DNA of 64,000 nucleotides, from assembly GCA_017562135.1 (NCBI GenBank), contig QEYB01001381.1, forward strand, positions 248,001-312,000, in the 5' to 3' direction. The translations under genes were made by a program, and so were the position numbers. The notes under the pieces were generated by a model. It was not told the DNA's origin, searched no databases, and worked only from the letters and a program-made list of their open reading frames with translations. Numbering within the stretch: position 1 is the first letter of the stretch; each line of letters opens with the position of its first letter. This document shows positions 10,641 to 22,600 of this stretch, piece after piece. The stretch is from Dipylidium caninum (lineage: Eukaryota; Platyhelminthes; Cestoda; Cyclophyllidea; Dipylidiidae).

Positions 10641-13600
10641 ATGGGCATGGAACGAGCATCCACCGATCCCGGCTTTGTGAGCACAGTCGCGACGTCACAG
10701 ACGTCTGAGCCACATTGGACTGACGACTGCCCCCCATCCACCCTGCAGTGGTGGTTTCCTCTGGCACTCACCGCCGCCATCTACCTCGCCAACTCTATTT
10801 ACATAAGTGTAAGGTACCTCTACCGCCAACTGAGGCCCAAACCAACTCCACCCTCCACCGCCTACCCCAGCATCTTCCGCGGCATCGATCACAATTCCTT
10901 TGACGATGACAGTAACGTGGACCTCGACTCCACGACGGAGGAGGCATTCCACAGGCAGCAGGCTCTTTACATGGATGATAACCATTGGAGCGATTGGGAC
11001 GAGTTAAAGTTTCCCAGCACACCGACTGCCTTTGAAATGCCAATTGGAAAGGCCGTAAGATCAGAGCAGAGTGAGAACGATGAAGAAGAGGCCGAAGAGG
11101 TGGTGGAAGCTGTTCGAGAGAGGGGGCTGAAGCTCATGGAAGGCCAAAGCGGAAGTGAAAAGAGGAAGTTGGACTGTGTCGAGTTAGAGTTGCAAAATGT
11201 CTTCAGGTTAAACGGCGCAAACGGAGGAATTGTCTCGACTGCGAAGAGGGCGAAACGTCGGTTAAGGCAGATTCGTTGCTACGGACGACATAATGGAAGT
11301 GTGAACCTGCGAATACGCATCTTCTGCGAGCAGATGACTTCAGTTTCTTACCCCACCGGTCGATTCATGGTGCGTCGCAATTTCTGGACTCCTTTCCGTC
11401 TAACTCTTATTTTATATTGTCGATTGTTGGATAGTTTGTTTTCCCATAGTTTCTTGGTCCAAAGATCCTTTTGAACTCAATTATCTGCAATAAATAACTT
11501 TGGCAAAAAGGACCCTTCAAAGTTGCCGCCGATCACGCAGGGCTGCTCCTCACACCATTAGTGAATTGTAGGATTTTGGGACCGCCCCGGTCAGGCGCAG
11601 TGCGTTGTCAGGTCTCACTCGCACAGCGGTTGTAGGGGACGTACTGCCGAGCGGACCTGTCTCCATGTTTGGCGACGTCTTTTCACAATATTCGCATAGT
11701 CCAGTGAAGTGTCTGTCAAGAACGCAAAAGAATGCCAAAGCGGATAATTTCCATAAGGCCAGAAAATAAACCTTAGGGGGTGGAGTAGGGTCGGGGAAAC
11801 CGTGAATCGAGCAGCTATTCTACAGTAAGTACGAGAAAGGAAAGACGATCTTAAGCTGTTCTCCGTGATGAGACAGTCGCGAAAATAGTTGCCATTCCCA
11901 CTGAAGGCAAAAGTTTCCATCGTATGTGATTAGTCCTGTAACACACTCACATTTCGAGAGCCTTCGTGAACTCGAGAGGCCTGCGAGTGAATCTATTACC
12001 ACAATCTTCGGGTTGGGGACGTTAGTCGCGCTTGAAGCAGCCGCCTTCTCGAGGGATTCGCCGTTTCAATTGCCGAGCTTTTGCTAGCATTCATCGAGTG
12101 TGTAAGGGAGAGATTGCGAGAGTGAGGGAGAGGGGCCATCCCCTTTCGAACTCGCACTTTACCGCAGGTCACTGAGGCGAGCGACAATGGAAAAGGTGGC
12201 TCTAGCAACCAAAGCGGCAACTGACAGGTCGAATTGATTGGTGGCGTAGCGTCACAATGTGAGACTCATCGTCTTTGCGACTTGTTTCATTATTTAAAGG
12301 AATATCTAATTGCAATTATCTCGGTCCCTCTTCCTCCCACAGCTCGTCGTCTACGTGCTGTTGTGCACAATAAGCTGGATCATCTACATCATTGGCACGA
12401 TTTTGTGAGTTCCTTCCTGCCTTACCCCTGGCATATTTGTGAGTCTTTCTGAACAATTACGAGTTCAAGGTGAAACATGGGCTAAAATCTCTCAGAATTG
12501 AAGGTTTTTCTCTTATTATAATAATCTGTTGTCCAACCTAATCTCTTCAGAAGGCAAGCAAACTGGGACATGAGAATATTTTGCAGGTTTCGTTAATCAG
12601 AACCAAAGTTAGGAGTAGACCAACAACTGGGAAAATGTAATCACCATCGAGATTGAATAGTTCCTTTCTAACTGGGTTTTCTGCGCGTTTGACAGCCTCT
12701 ACATGATAGAAACCCAGCCGGATATACAAACGTGAGTTTCTTTAACACGAAAATTCGCTGTCTAATCAGAATTGGGAGAATAACTGAATGTCTCTCCTTT
12801 ACAGGGGCCTTGAGGGACAGCCGCCGCTGATAATTCGTGGCCTCTGTGTCACACCCGGTTTGGCCGTCCTCAACTGGAGTGACTTTGTCATTCACACCTA
12901 CTTTCTGGTCTACTTCATTCTGCGGGTACGCAACACACTCACCACGTCTTGCAAAACAATTATGTACAAGATGAGACCGGTCCAAAACGTCTGAATTCCT
13001 CCTTTCGCTAATGGCATGAGGTCGCTTTTCACAATTTACCTTAACGTGGTACACAGGAAATGTGACGTAGCGAAAACAGGCGCAGAGATCATTGGGGGGG
13101 GGGGGGGAGGGGCGGGGAGGGCAGGGGTCCACTTCCATCCACCATGTCCGCATGGCGCCAAATCATTGTGCCTGTATTTGGCGTTTATTTGCACAGTTTC
13201 ACGCTGACGTTTTACCGCCGGAAATTGGTGCGACGAGGTTGACGGACGAGTGAGAGGCGAGCAAGTCGCCTCTTCTAAATCCACACACACCGTAGTCCTC
13301 CGCACCCTGCCTTCCTGGCCTCCTGTCACTTACCGAGCGCGTCGGAGTCAATTTCGGTTGTAACCTCATCCCTCCCCTACCAATTAGGCCTTCATGAAGT
13401 CACTTAGGTATTTTTCATGACTTACCGGGTCATATTTCAAGGCGAAAAGGTCTCATCTCACAGGTGCACACCTCGTAAAAATGCGTGTCCGCTAGTGGCC
13501 CCGACACTGGAAGAGAAGGGGAGATGTTCCGGGAATTCTCGACAACACTCTGGTCTCTTTAATCGCATGCGAAACACTTGGCCCTCGTGACAAAAAGGAA

Positions 13601-16600
13601 CATCGTTCTCCCTTCCGTCTTCTACGTAAAATTTTCGCCGTCAGCAGTCAACTGTGAAGGATGTTGACATGTCGGTTGGGTTGCTCTGAGACACAGTTCT
13701 TCACCTCTTTGTCTTTACCGAAGTGCTGAGGTGGTGAAGAGGCGTCCACATAAGATCATCGTTTCTTTGTGTCCATTCGTATGGTTAGCGGTTTCAAGTT
13801 CGGAGACGCATTAGTCAATTTCAGCAATGGGAAAAAGAGACCAGGCAAACTCTTAAATTAAATGAATATCTGTTGCAAATGATAATTACTCTGTGTCACA
13901 TATATGTGACAATAATATTTAATACTTCATTGTAATAGGAAAGATTTGTTTCATTGCCTTATCCTCAGTATTCGACTTATTAGCAGCAGGTGAAGTGAAG
14001 AGTTACGATTTTCCTTTTCAGTTCGGAGCTGCGGTGGATCGAAGCAAGTTCTTCTTCAAGATAACCTCGGTGATTGACATCCTCACAATTTGCAGTGCTT
14101 ACGCTTCAGCCTTTCAACCTCGCTACCATCTCGGTTAGTATTCCCTCAAGAGATTCATTTTAAGATCGCATTATCACCCTCTTCACGTGAAATTCGGCAT
14201 TCCGCCAACTCTCCAGAAGACCACTCTCTGGAAAGAGGGGAATTTAACCAAGCCATACAAGCCTCACGATAATTATGCTTACTATCGCAATCTCAGAGAG
14301 TTTACCTTTTACAAGGGCTCTCGAAGTCGACACGAACTTAAGCGAACTTTCACCGGACCTCAGTAGTGCAAATCTATGCGCAGGTGTTTGGAAAGTGGCT
14401 TGAAACTCCCAAGAGATCACGCAAACAGTGGGACTTAACTTCGAGTGGGATGCTTTTTTCTACTAAAACGTAAACACACTAGTAAATTCACTGCGTTGCG
14501 TTATTTTATCTCAATCAACTACTGTTACGTGACCTCGAAAAGAGTGCTCCCAAACTCCACGGAAAATCGGGGTTCGGCGAGGGCGGAAACCTCAGTGGAG
14601 TCGCACCGTCAGCGTTCCTGGCCCCCCGCGAAGACGCAAAATGCCAGGAGGAATCGCGCCGTGTGATGAGGAGGTGCGCTTCTCAAGCGTCGAATGTCGT
14701 GGCCACCGAGGTCCTCGAGTGAGCAGCTGGTGCATAACACTAGCTTTTCCTCTTCTTCTCGTGGGTCGCCATCGTGGGTCGTACTTTTGTGTCACGAGAA
14801 GTGAAGTGGAACCAAAGGAAGGAGGAGTTTCCAAGGACACCGCAATCCTTAGTGGTGGCAGGCAGGAAGACGCTGTGTGGAGAGTCAGGGAGTATTTGAA
14901 GAAGTGAGGAGATCCTCCCACTCGCCTAAAGGGAGCCTCGAATGCAACTCCATAACATCTTCCAAATGAGCAGCATCACGCTTTAACATTTCAGATAACT
15001 AGTCAGATTTGAGGATTTGTCCTTCGGTTATGAGTTATTCATTGGCCTCTTCGCCTTTCAGACCTGGGATTTCTCCGTGCCTTGAATATATTTAACTTCG
15101 GAGAGGTCTTGAGCTATTTGGGCCTCCTCTCATCCAATCACGTCATCGAAACCGTCGACATCTTCTTCACCATGTTCGCCATGTGGATGGTTGCCAGCGG
15201 CCTGATCCACTTTGTGAGTATTCGATGTCGTCTGTTGTGGGGACTGATGCCAAGTCGCCCTTTCGAGTCGCATGATGGCACTTTCCGCTGTCACCTCGTT
15301 GAATACCAGATTCAGGCTTATTCCCCAGACTGACGCCTCCGACAATGTGTTTATGCTTTTTTTAACTCTTCACACCGCCGGAAGTCAAATAAACTTCTTT
15401 TGCTGATATTAGTTCACACCATTTTTAAGACCGTTCCGCTTTTTTCTGCCAACCTTTAGATTATTCACCTTGGCGACTTTTGGAAGGAGGACCATAAGGC
15501 CCTGCAGTGGAACTACCTTGACTGTTGCTACTTTCTCCTCGTCACAATGTCCACTGTCGGCTTCGGTGACTTCTACCCAGTTACCATACTCGGTAGACTC
15601 TATATCTGTGTCTTCATTCCAGTTGCCATTGTGAGTACCGACACGTGGAGGTGGAGTTGGCGGACAACGAGGTTGCAGGGCCACGAAAAACGTGTTAACT
15701 TCTACCATGTCCATGTTGGCAAATTCTGCTAATTTACTTCATTTTTAACCACGAGGTTGACCAGAAATTCACCGATCTACCCTCCTCCTGTTGCTTTAAT
15801 CATCAACAAATGGTTCTGCGAGGGGAAGAAGGGGCATTTCGAGCCCCCATATTCTGTTGGTATTCGCTTCCAGTGATGCCAACAACTTTCGAAAAAGGGG
15901 GAAAAGTCTGAGGCGTCATTGTGTGTGTATTTGTTGCTGTGACGCAGTGCAAGTCGAGAGGTCTGGTCAAAAACGAGAGGAAGATGTGATGGCTTCCCTC
16001 GCGCAGCTTCCACCTAATCGAGTTGTTGTGAGTGAAATTGTCCCTCAATCTGTGAGCGTCTTGACATTCGACCTTCAGATTCCACCGTCACGAGTTCTCT
16101 ACAAATTTTTCGGCTTACTGGGGGCTTAGGAGTGTGTCAGCTAACAGTCGTCTGGACCCACCTTCCGAGGGGTCTACTATTGTCAGCCAGTAGACAGGCT
16201 GTCACCAAATAACAGGCTGCTTGTTTGAGGAGATGAGGAGAAGCCAGCATCGCCCTACACACGTTTTTGGATGTCTGTCCCCTCAAGTCCCGAATTTGTT
16301 TCAAACATTTAAAATTCACGACTGCGGATGGTTCTTCTTCCTCAGCGACAGTCTTTGCTTTCTTTCCTCGAATGTTTACTTGAAAGGTGGTCAGATGGAC
16401 GCGGTGCGTGGAGGCACCTCTCCGTCCGATGCCGCAGATACGACCTCCCAACCGAATTTGAGGTGTAGACATTCAGAGGAGAGAGAAAATACTGCAAAGT
16501 GGGGTGCCGCTTCAGCCCTCACCAACAATTTGCGAGTTAACAGAGCACCAAAAACTAAGCACTATCGTCGGCTTCTGATCTCGAGACTATTTAACACCTC

Positions 16601-19600
16601 CGAGACTACAAATTAATGGAACTCCGTAGCCGGAATTCCACGGTCGTAATCACTAAGTCACCAAATTGTAGTGCTCAGATGTCAGTGGTAAAGTGAAACC
16701 TTTTCGGCCAAAAAAACCGGTTTTTCCCTTCCCTAGGGCATTTTCGCGGTATTTGTGCCCGAAATATTTCGCAAAATTGCTGCCAGACCCGCTCACACCG
16801 ACACCTACCAGGCTCTTGCGGGTCACCAGTAAGTCCGCGACAACTCCTTGCATACTTTTATTTAAAAAAAATACAATTACTCCATGACAACGATGCTTCT
16901 CGCCTCATGCAGTTCCGGCAATTTACTAAAATCTGTTTACAAACTCCAAGTACCAGTAGTTTCGACGTCAGAGATTAGTCAAATGAAGAGGAAGTAAGGG
17001 ACGAGCAGCGGAAGATTTGCTATGAACTATCAAAACATGTGGGAGAAGAGAGGAATAATTAGAAGCTACTTCAGTATAAGTTAACCGCCTGCTTCAAACT
17101 TAACCGGGACAATGAAAGGAATATTTTGGCATTTACCACTCCCTTTCCTCCCACGCACAATGACTTCAGGGGAGCGGCAAATGAAACTCAGTTAATTGTT
17201 TGTAGAAGTGGTTGCCAGACTGTCTTGGAGGCCAGAATGTCATTCTACTCCAGTGCACCAAGGAAACACTTATTCTGTGCCATTGTTAAAGAAGAAGAAG
17301 AAGAAGTCACGACGCCTTGCGATTGAGTGAATCTTCTGTGCCACCTTCCAGTTGCCACGGTGATGTGCTATGAGGCAGCCACACAGGCTACTGCCCAGTC
17401 TCTGTTCACCCTTACTACTTTTCACCACATTCTTACGTGGTTCAATTGCTCCACCGACCTCTTCCTCCCTAAACTTCGTATCTCTTCAGATAAAAAACCC
17501 ACTAGCATTTTTGAACAACTCACAAAAATCGTCGCCAGTTAGTAACTTCCATAGGCGGTCGTGAGAGGTTAGCATGCGGTAGAGATTCACTGAAACCCTA
17601 TTAGAACTGCTTTTCGAGATTGTGTTCGACTCGATCGGGATCAGGGTTTAAAATACTTCAGCGGGTCTACCATAATTCAATTCGGACCCGGAGCCTCTTC
17701 AATCCGCTTGTCGGGGTGGACCCAGTGGCTGGTATGGACCTCTGCCCATCAAAACCACCGTTATTTCATGTGGTGACCACTTTCTTTCACTAGCCAACGA
17801 GGAAGTTCTAGTCAAGTGAATGTTGTGTCCCCAATTCTTCGAACACCCACTGATGAATACTTCTACTAAAGTGCTTCCGCTGTGGGCAAAAAGGACTCGT
17901 GTCTTCTAGTATGCGCTGTGGAGGTAAAGCACTGATGATAAGGAAAAGCTCATCATTAGGATGTATTTCGTAAAGGGAGATAAATTGAGAGAATGACGAC
18001 AATTAAGGCGGTTCTTCCTCCGTCCACGCAGGCACGTGGTGGTGTGTGGCCACTTCAACAACATCAGCCTCAGCGCCGTTCTTCGCGGCTTCTTCCACAT
18101 CGAGCACGCATCTCGACGCAGTCTCATCAACATGGTGATCCTCCGTGTGTAAGTTGCCTCCACCCACTTCAGCTCCCCTCTCTTACATTTGCGTCAACTG
18201 CGGTTCCTCCAGCTGGGCGCCTTAGCTCGAGGAGTGTTTGTCCGGTGGAAGATTAAAATAAAACCAAACTATTCGTTTCAGGCATGAACAATTCATGTGA
18301 GCAGGCTGCAGGCTCGTATACGGCAACGATATTTGAAAAAGACGAGCAGTCTCTTGCCTTAAAGCCATCTTCATAAAACGAAATGCGCGTGAAAGGAAGC
18401 AGAAGTAGGTTGATGAAGAATTGACTGACGGAAGCGCCCCTTGCCACTCATCTTTCGCCCCATAAATTCTCCCTGGTTTATGTGACCATCGCAAATAGCT
18501 GTTGGGGAAAAGGATGTGGCCATCTAGGGAAGAAAAGGCCGAGTTTGAGCATCCGCCCTTTTGCGTGGAAGGTGCATTCTACCAATTGGCTCTATGTCAC
18601 AACTTCCAACGTATGGGGCTCTCGTCCACCCTGACGTCCACATCAGGTCCTATTCTCGGCGGTCACATGTTCAGACTTCCCTCCAACATACACACAACTC
18701 GACAATTTGGGTCCCGAGTAACTTGACGATGATGCCGCATCGCCCCTTCCGCTCCTGTCACGTGCGCATCCTTTGACAGCCTTCAGTGCGTCAGACCCTT
18801 GAAGGGCAACCTCTTGTCAACAAACGTCGTCACATGAGCTCAGCCGTTGACAGGCTGCAACCTCTTCTATGCACGGGTACCCAGTTGAGGTTGGAGCTTT
18901 TGGCGCCATTTCCTTAAACGCGTTTCTCACCCGAGAATGCATTCACTTTCGCCACACCTCCACTCTTGTCTTGTTCCGCCGCTCGGGTGACACGTTTCCG
19001 GTTGTAGTTAAACTTAGGGCAAATTATTTCAATTTTTCTGGCTGACTGGGACCTAAGGCAATGGGAGTGCTGCTATGTAGGCGAGTTGCTCCTTCGTCCC
19101 GTGAAAAAAAAACATGATTCGTATGCTTCACACAAGTGCTTCAGTGTCCGTAGCAACTAATAACTTCTGACTCTCAACCTACCCTTTTTGCTATTCACTT
19201 TGAAACCATGAAACGGTCCTTAAGAAGATGCAAAGGGCCTATTTTTTCCATTGTTCATTATATTCTGTCGAAATAATTTCATTTGGCGTCGGCCTCTCCT
19301 TTGAAACATAAAAAGCCTTATTTGTGGAGCAACTAAAGGCTTCAAAGTCTTATATAATACCTTTCAGGTAATGATAGGTCGAAGAAATACCGGGTAAATA
19401 TGGAAAATGTGGAAAAATTTCACGTTGTGGGGAAGTAACTTTGTCAAGGGTGAATGAGGCTCTTTGTGGCGGTCGAGCGTTAGCGTCATGCAGCGGGATG
19501 GAGGCCTGCTGGTTGTTTTGTCCTCATCAGTTCCTTCGCCCGCATGACGTCAAGTTCACGAGAGTTGGAAAACTCCGCCGCAATTATTGGTTTCGCCTGG

Positions 19601-22600
19601 TTGTTGGAAGGAAGAAATAACGGGTCGCTCCTTGGACATGGCCAGCATAGTTTCTTTCTGATGAAATTTCGGCTCAATGGGACTTTAGTGGACGTGTAAT
19701 CTTGTCCACAGATCATCACGGAGAACCCACTTTTCATTACAACGGATAATTTGGTGTAAAAACGGCGGCAACCGTGTATTGCGAAGGAAACAACGCAGAT
19801 GGGCACTTACTGACTCTCGCACTCGATCATCTGCAGTTGCGCCAGTCCTGCGGCTGGCACATGAGTCCTTTTTTCGTATTTATTGCACGGAGATGTCTCA
19901 ACACAGCCGAATCAAGGACTACTTGCCTAGTTAGGACTCAAGTTCACCAAAAGTTGAGTGTGCTGGTCGGATTCAGCTGTCGTCGTCCTTACTTCTTCCT
20001 CTTTATCAACATAGGCCGGTGATCTTCCTCTGGCCATCGCCGAATGCCCGACTTAAGGTTATTCCAGGCTTGAGCTCCGCTATGAAAAGTAGATGAAAAT
20101 GACGTTTTGTTGCCCTGTGGTTTAGGAGTAAAATACAATGAAAATGAAATCGGGACACAGAAAAGTTGTGCGCAACACCTTTAACATTCGTAAATAAAAG
20201 TAACGAGCATACGTCATGATGAGTCTCTCTTTGAGGAGCGGTTCAACACGCATTAAACTAAAACGCGCGTTTTATAGTTTTCAACATAATACCTCATTTC
20301 AGGGGGTCCGAGGGAGCAAAGAGTGAGAGTGCGGAATCAAACAGCGCTAGAGTGATTTCTCCACCTCGACGCCCCTCTAAATTGAGCCTTCTTTTGCCCC
20401 GTGCATCAGCAACTTCGACTACACACCTCAGTCGTTCGAGGGAGACAGCCGTGTCAACTAGCTTTATTTCCAGGCGGTGGGGTGAGCTAAGGCTTACACG
20501 TTTTCCTTTTACAGCTCGCCACTGGACTTTGCATTGCGTGCTATCCTAACAAAGTACAATGCTTGGGTGAAATACTACCAGGGCACACCGGCGGATCCCC
20601 AGGATCTGGCACGCATCTGTTTCCGCACCTCCCAGGGCGCGTTGGTTCTCGCCACCCCGAACGCCACCAACGGAGACGATGAAGACGGCGGCAACATCAT
20701 GCAGGCCATCTCGCTGAAGGCCCACAGCCAGCGCATTCGTGTCCTGGTGCAGTTACACCACTTTAAAAACAAGGTCAGACGGGTCTTCACAACCCTGTGC
20801 CCCACCACACTAATTTTCCCCTACTCCTGATTACGTCTGGCTCAAAATCATCTCACCTAATGGTAAAGCGGGCTTCTTAATAGCTCATCGCTCTCCTAAC
20901 ATTTTACTTTTTTTTCTATCTTGGAAATTTTTGTGCCTGGATTACGAGTTCCATGTTAAGGTAGTCGAAGACTTCGCTGCTCCGTTAGACGTGCTCCTCT
21001 TCTCAGACACACCTTGAGAAGCGGACAAGTCTCCCTCCAACTTCATCCTGCTCCTTTTTCAGTGTCTACTCTTCAACTTCCCTCGCTGGACATTTCGAAG
21101 TAAAGACATGGTCATCTGCATGGACGAATTGAAGCTTGGTCTGATGGCGCTCAACTGTCTTGCACCAGGATTCTCCACAATAATTCTTAACCTTCTCAAT
21201 GGTCATCGTGTCAAGGCTTTAGGAAAGCAGGTCTGTACTCAATGCCGCGTCCCACCGCCACTCCCCCACCAGCCAGTCGACTTACTAACGCTGATTTTGT
21301 ATCTCCACTTTAAGATGCATGGTGAAATGTGGCGTCGAGAATATAATTACGGAGTTTCTATGGAGATATACGATGTCACTTTGAGCTACGAATTTCATAA
21401 TCTCTGTGCCCAAGAACTGATCCTGTGAGTAGTTAACCAGCATTGAGGCCGAATTCATTGTATCTCCGATTCATCGACTACATGTGCCAAGTTTTCTCAT
21501 GCATCATGCATTCATATGGACCTTTTACTTGCCCAAATGCCTTGTCTAAGGTAACCTGATTGCGACCCGAGAATTTGCGTTTCATCACTCTCTGTTTGTT
21601 TTCCATTTCTATGAAAAATAAGATTCGCTTACGAGAAGTGGAATGTTGTCCTCTGTGCCCTCTACTGCACCGAGCCAGGAAAACCGAGCATCATTATTAA
21701 TCCGGCTTGTTATAGGGACATCAAAATTGACACTTTAACCACGAAAGCCATCGTAATTGCGACAAACTCAACTGTGGTTAATAGGTAAGTTAACCTTTCG
21801 ATGGCGGCAGGCCTTTATTTTCCCACTGAGGATCGCTTCACCCCATGAGTGTTGAGTGTGTGTCCTTAGGATGCGCAACTACTGCACCAAATGCAGAGCC
21901 CACGAGACCGGGGAGATATGCCAGTGTCCGACGCGCCTCCAGTTTTTCATTCAGGCAGCAGGACTGAGAAAGGGTAATCACTGCTTGTCTCGCTTTCTAT
22001 AATACTTCAACTGATCCCCACTTCATTCTGTCAGAACCTACGCCTCTCGATTACATCCCAAGTGGCACCGAAGTCTTTACAAATCTCTGTGCCTAACTTA
22101 CGGTTCATTTTTCTATTTAGTCTACCTTACTTTGCTTCTAGCTGTCTGTGTCGTCCAGAATTACCACAATGTGACAATTTCTCGCCTTTGTGTGTCCTTT
22201 CCACTCGCTAATCGACACACAGCTTCCGTGTAGCGCCCTGAAAAGTCACAGACTTGAATGAGCATCGAGGGAGGTGTGGACTGCAGGGAGGCTGTACTGG
22301 ACGAGGACGAGAACATGTCACTTCACCCCACGAAATGAAAAATTTGCGGCTGTGCCTCGTTGTCATCTTCGCCTATGAAATAGGACCTACAATTGTTCTC
22401 TTTTCAAAACTTCATTTGGGCTGAAGTCGGTGCTGTGATTTGGGCAACCGTTCGGGAGAAAAGATGCATCTCCGTTCATTTGATCACGCCTAGTTTTCCC
22501 ATCGTTACTATTTTGGTCATCTGTTCCATGAAAATTATACGAAATAGGCTACATTTCCACGTCGGCCAACGCAGCCTAGTCTTGGTTCAGCGATTAAGTC

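Noticed and set aside
10297..10767. 156-residue minus-strand open frame
   Set aside because: Lies opposite the start of the Slo gene, with no motif or splice structure.
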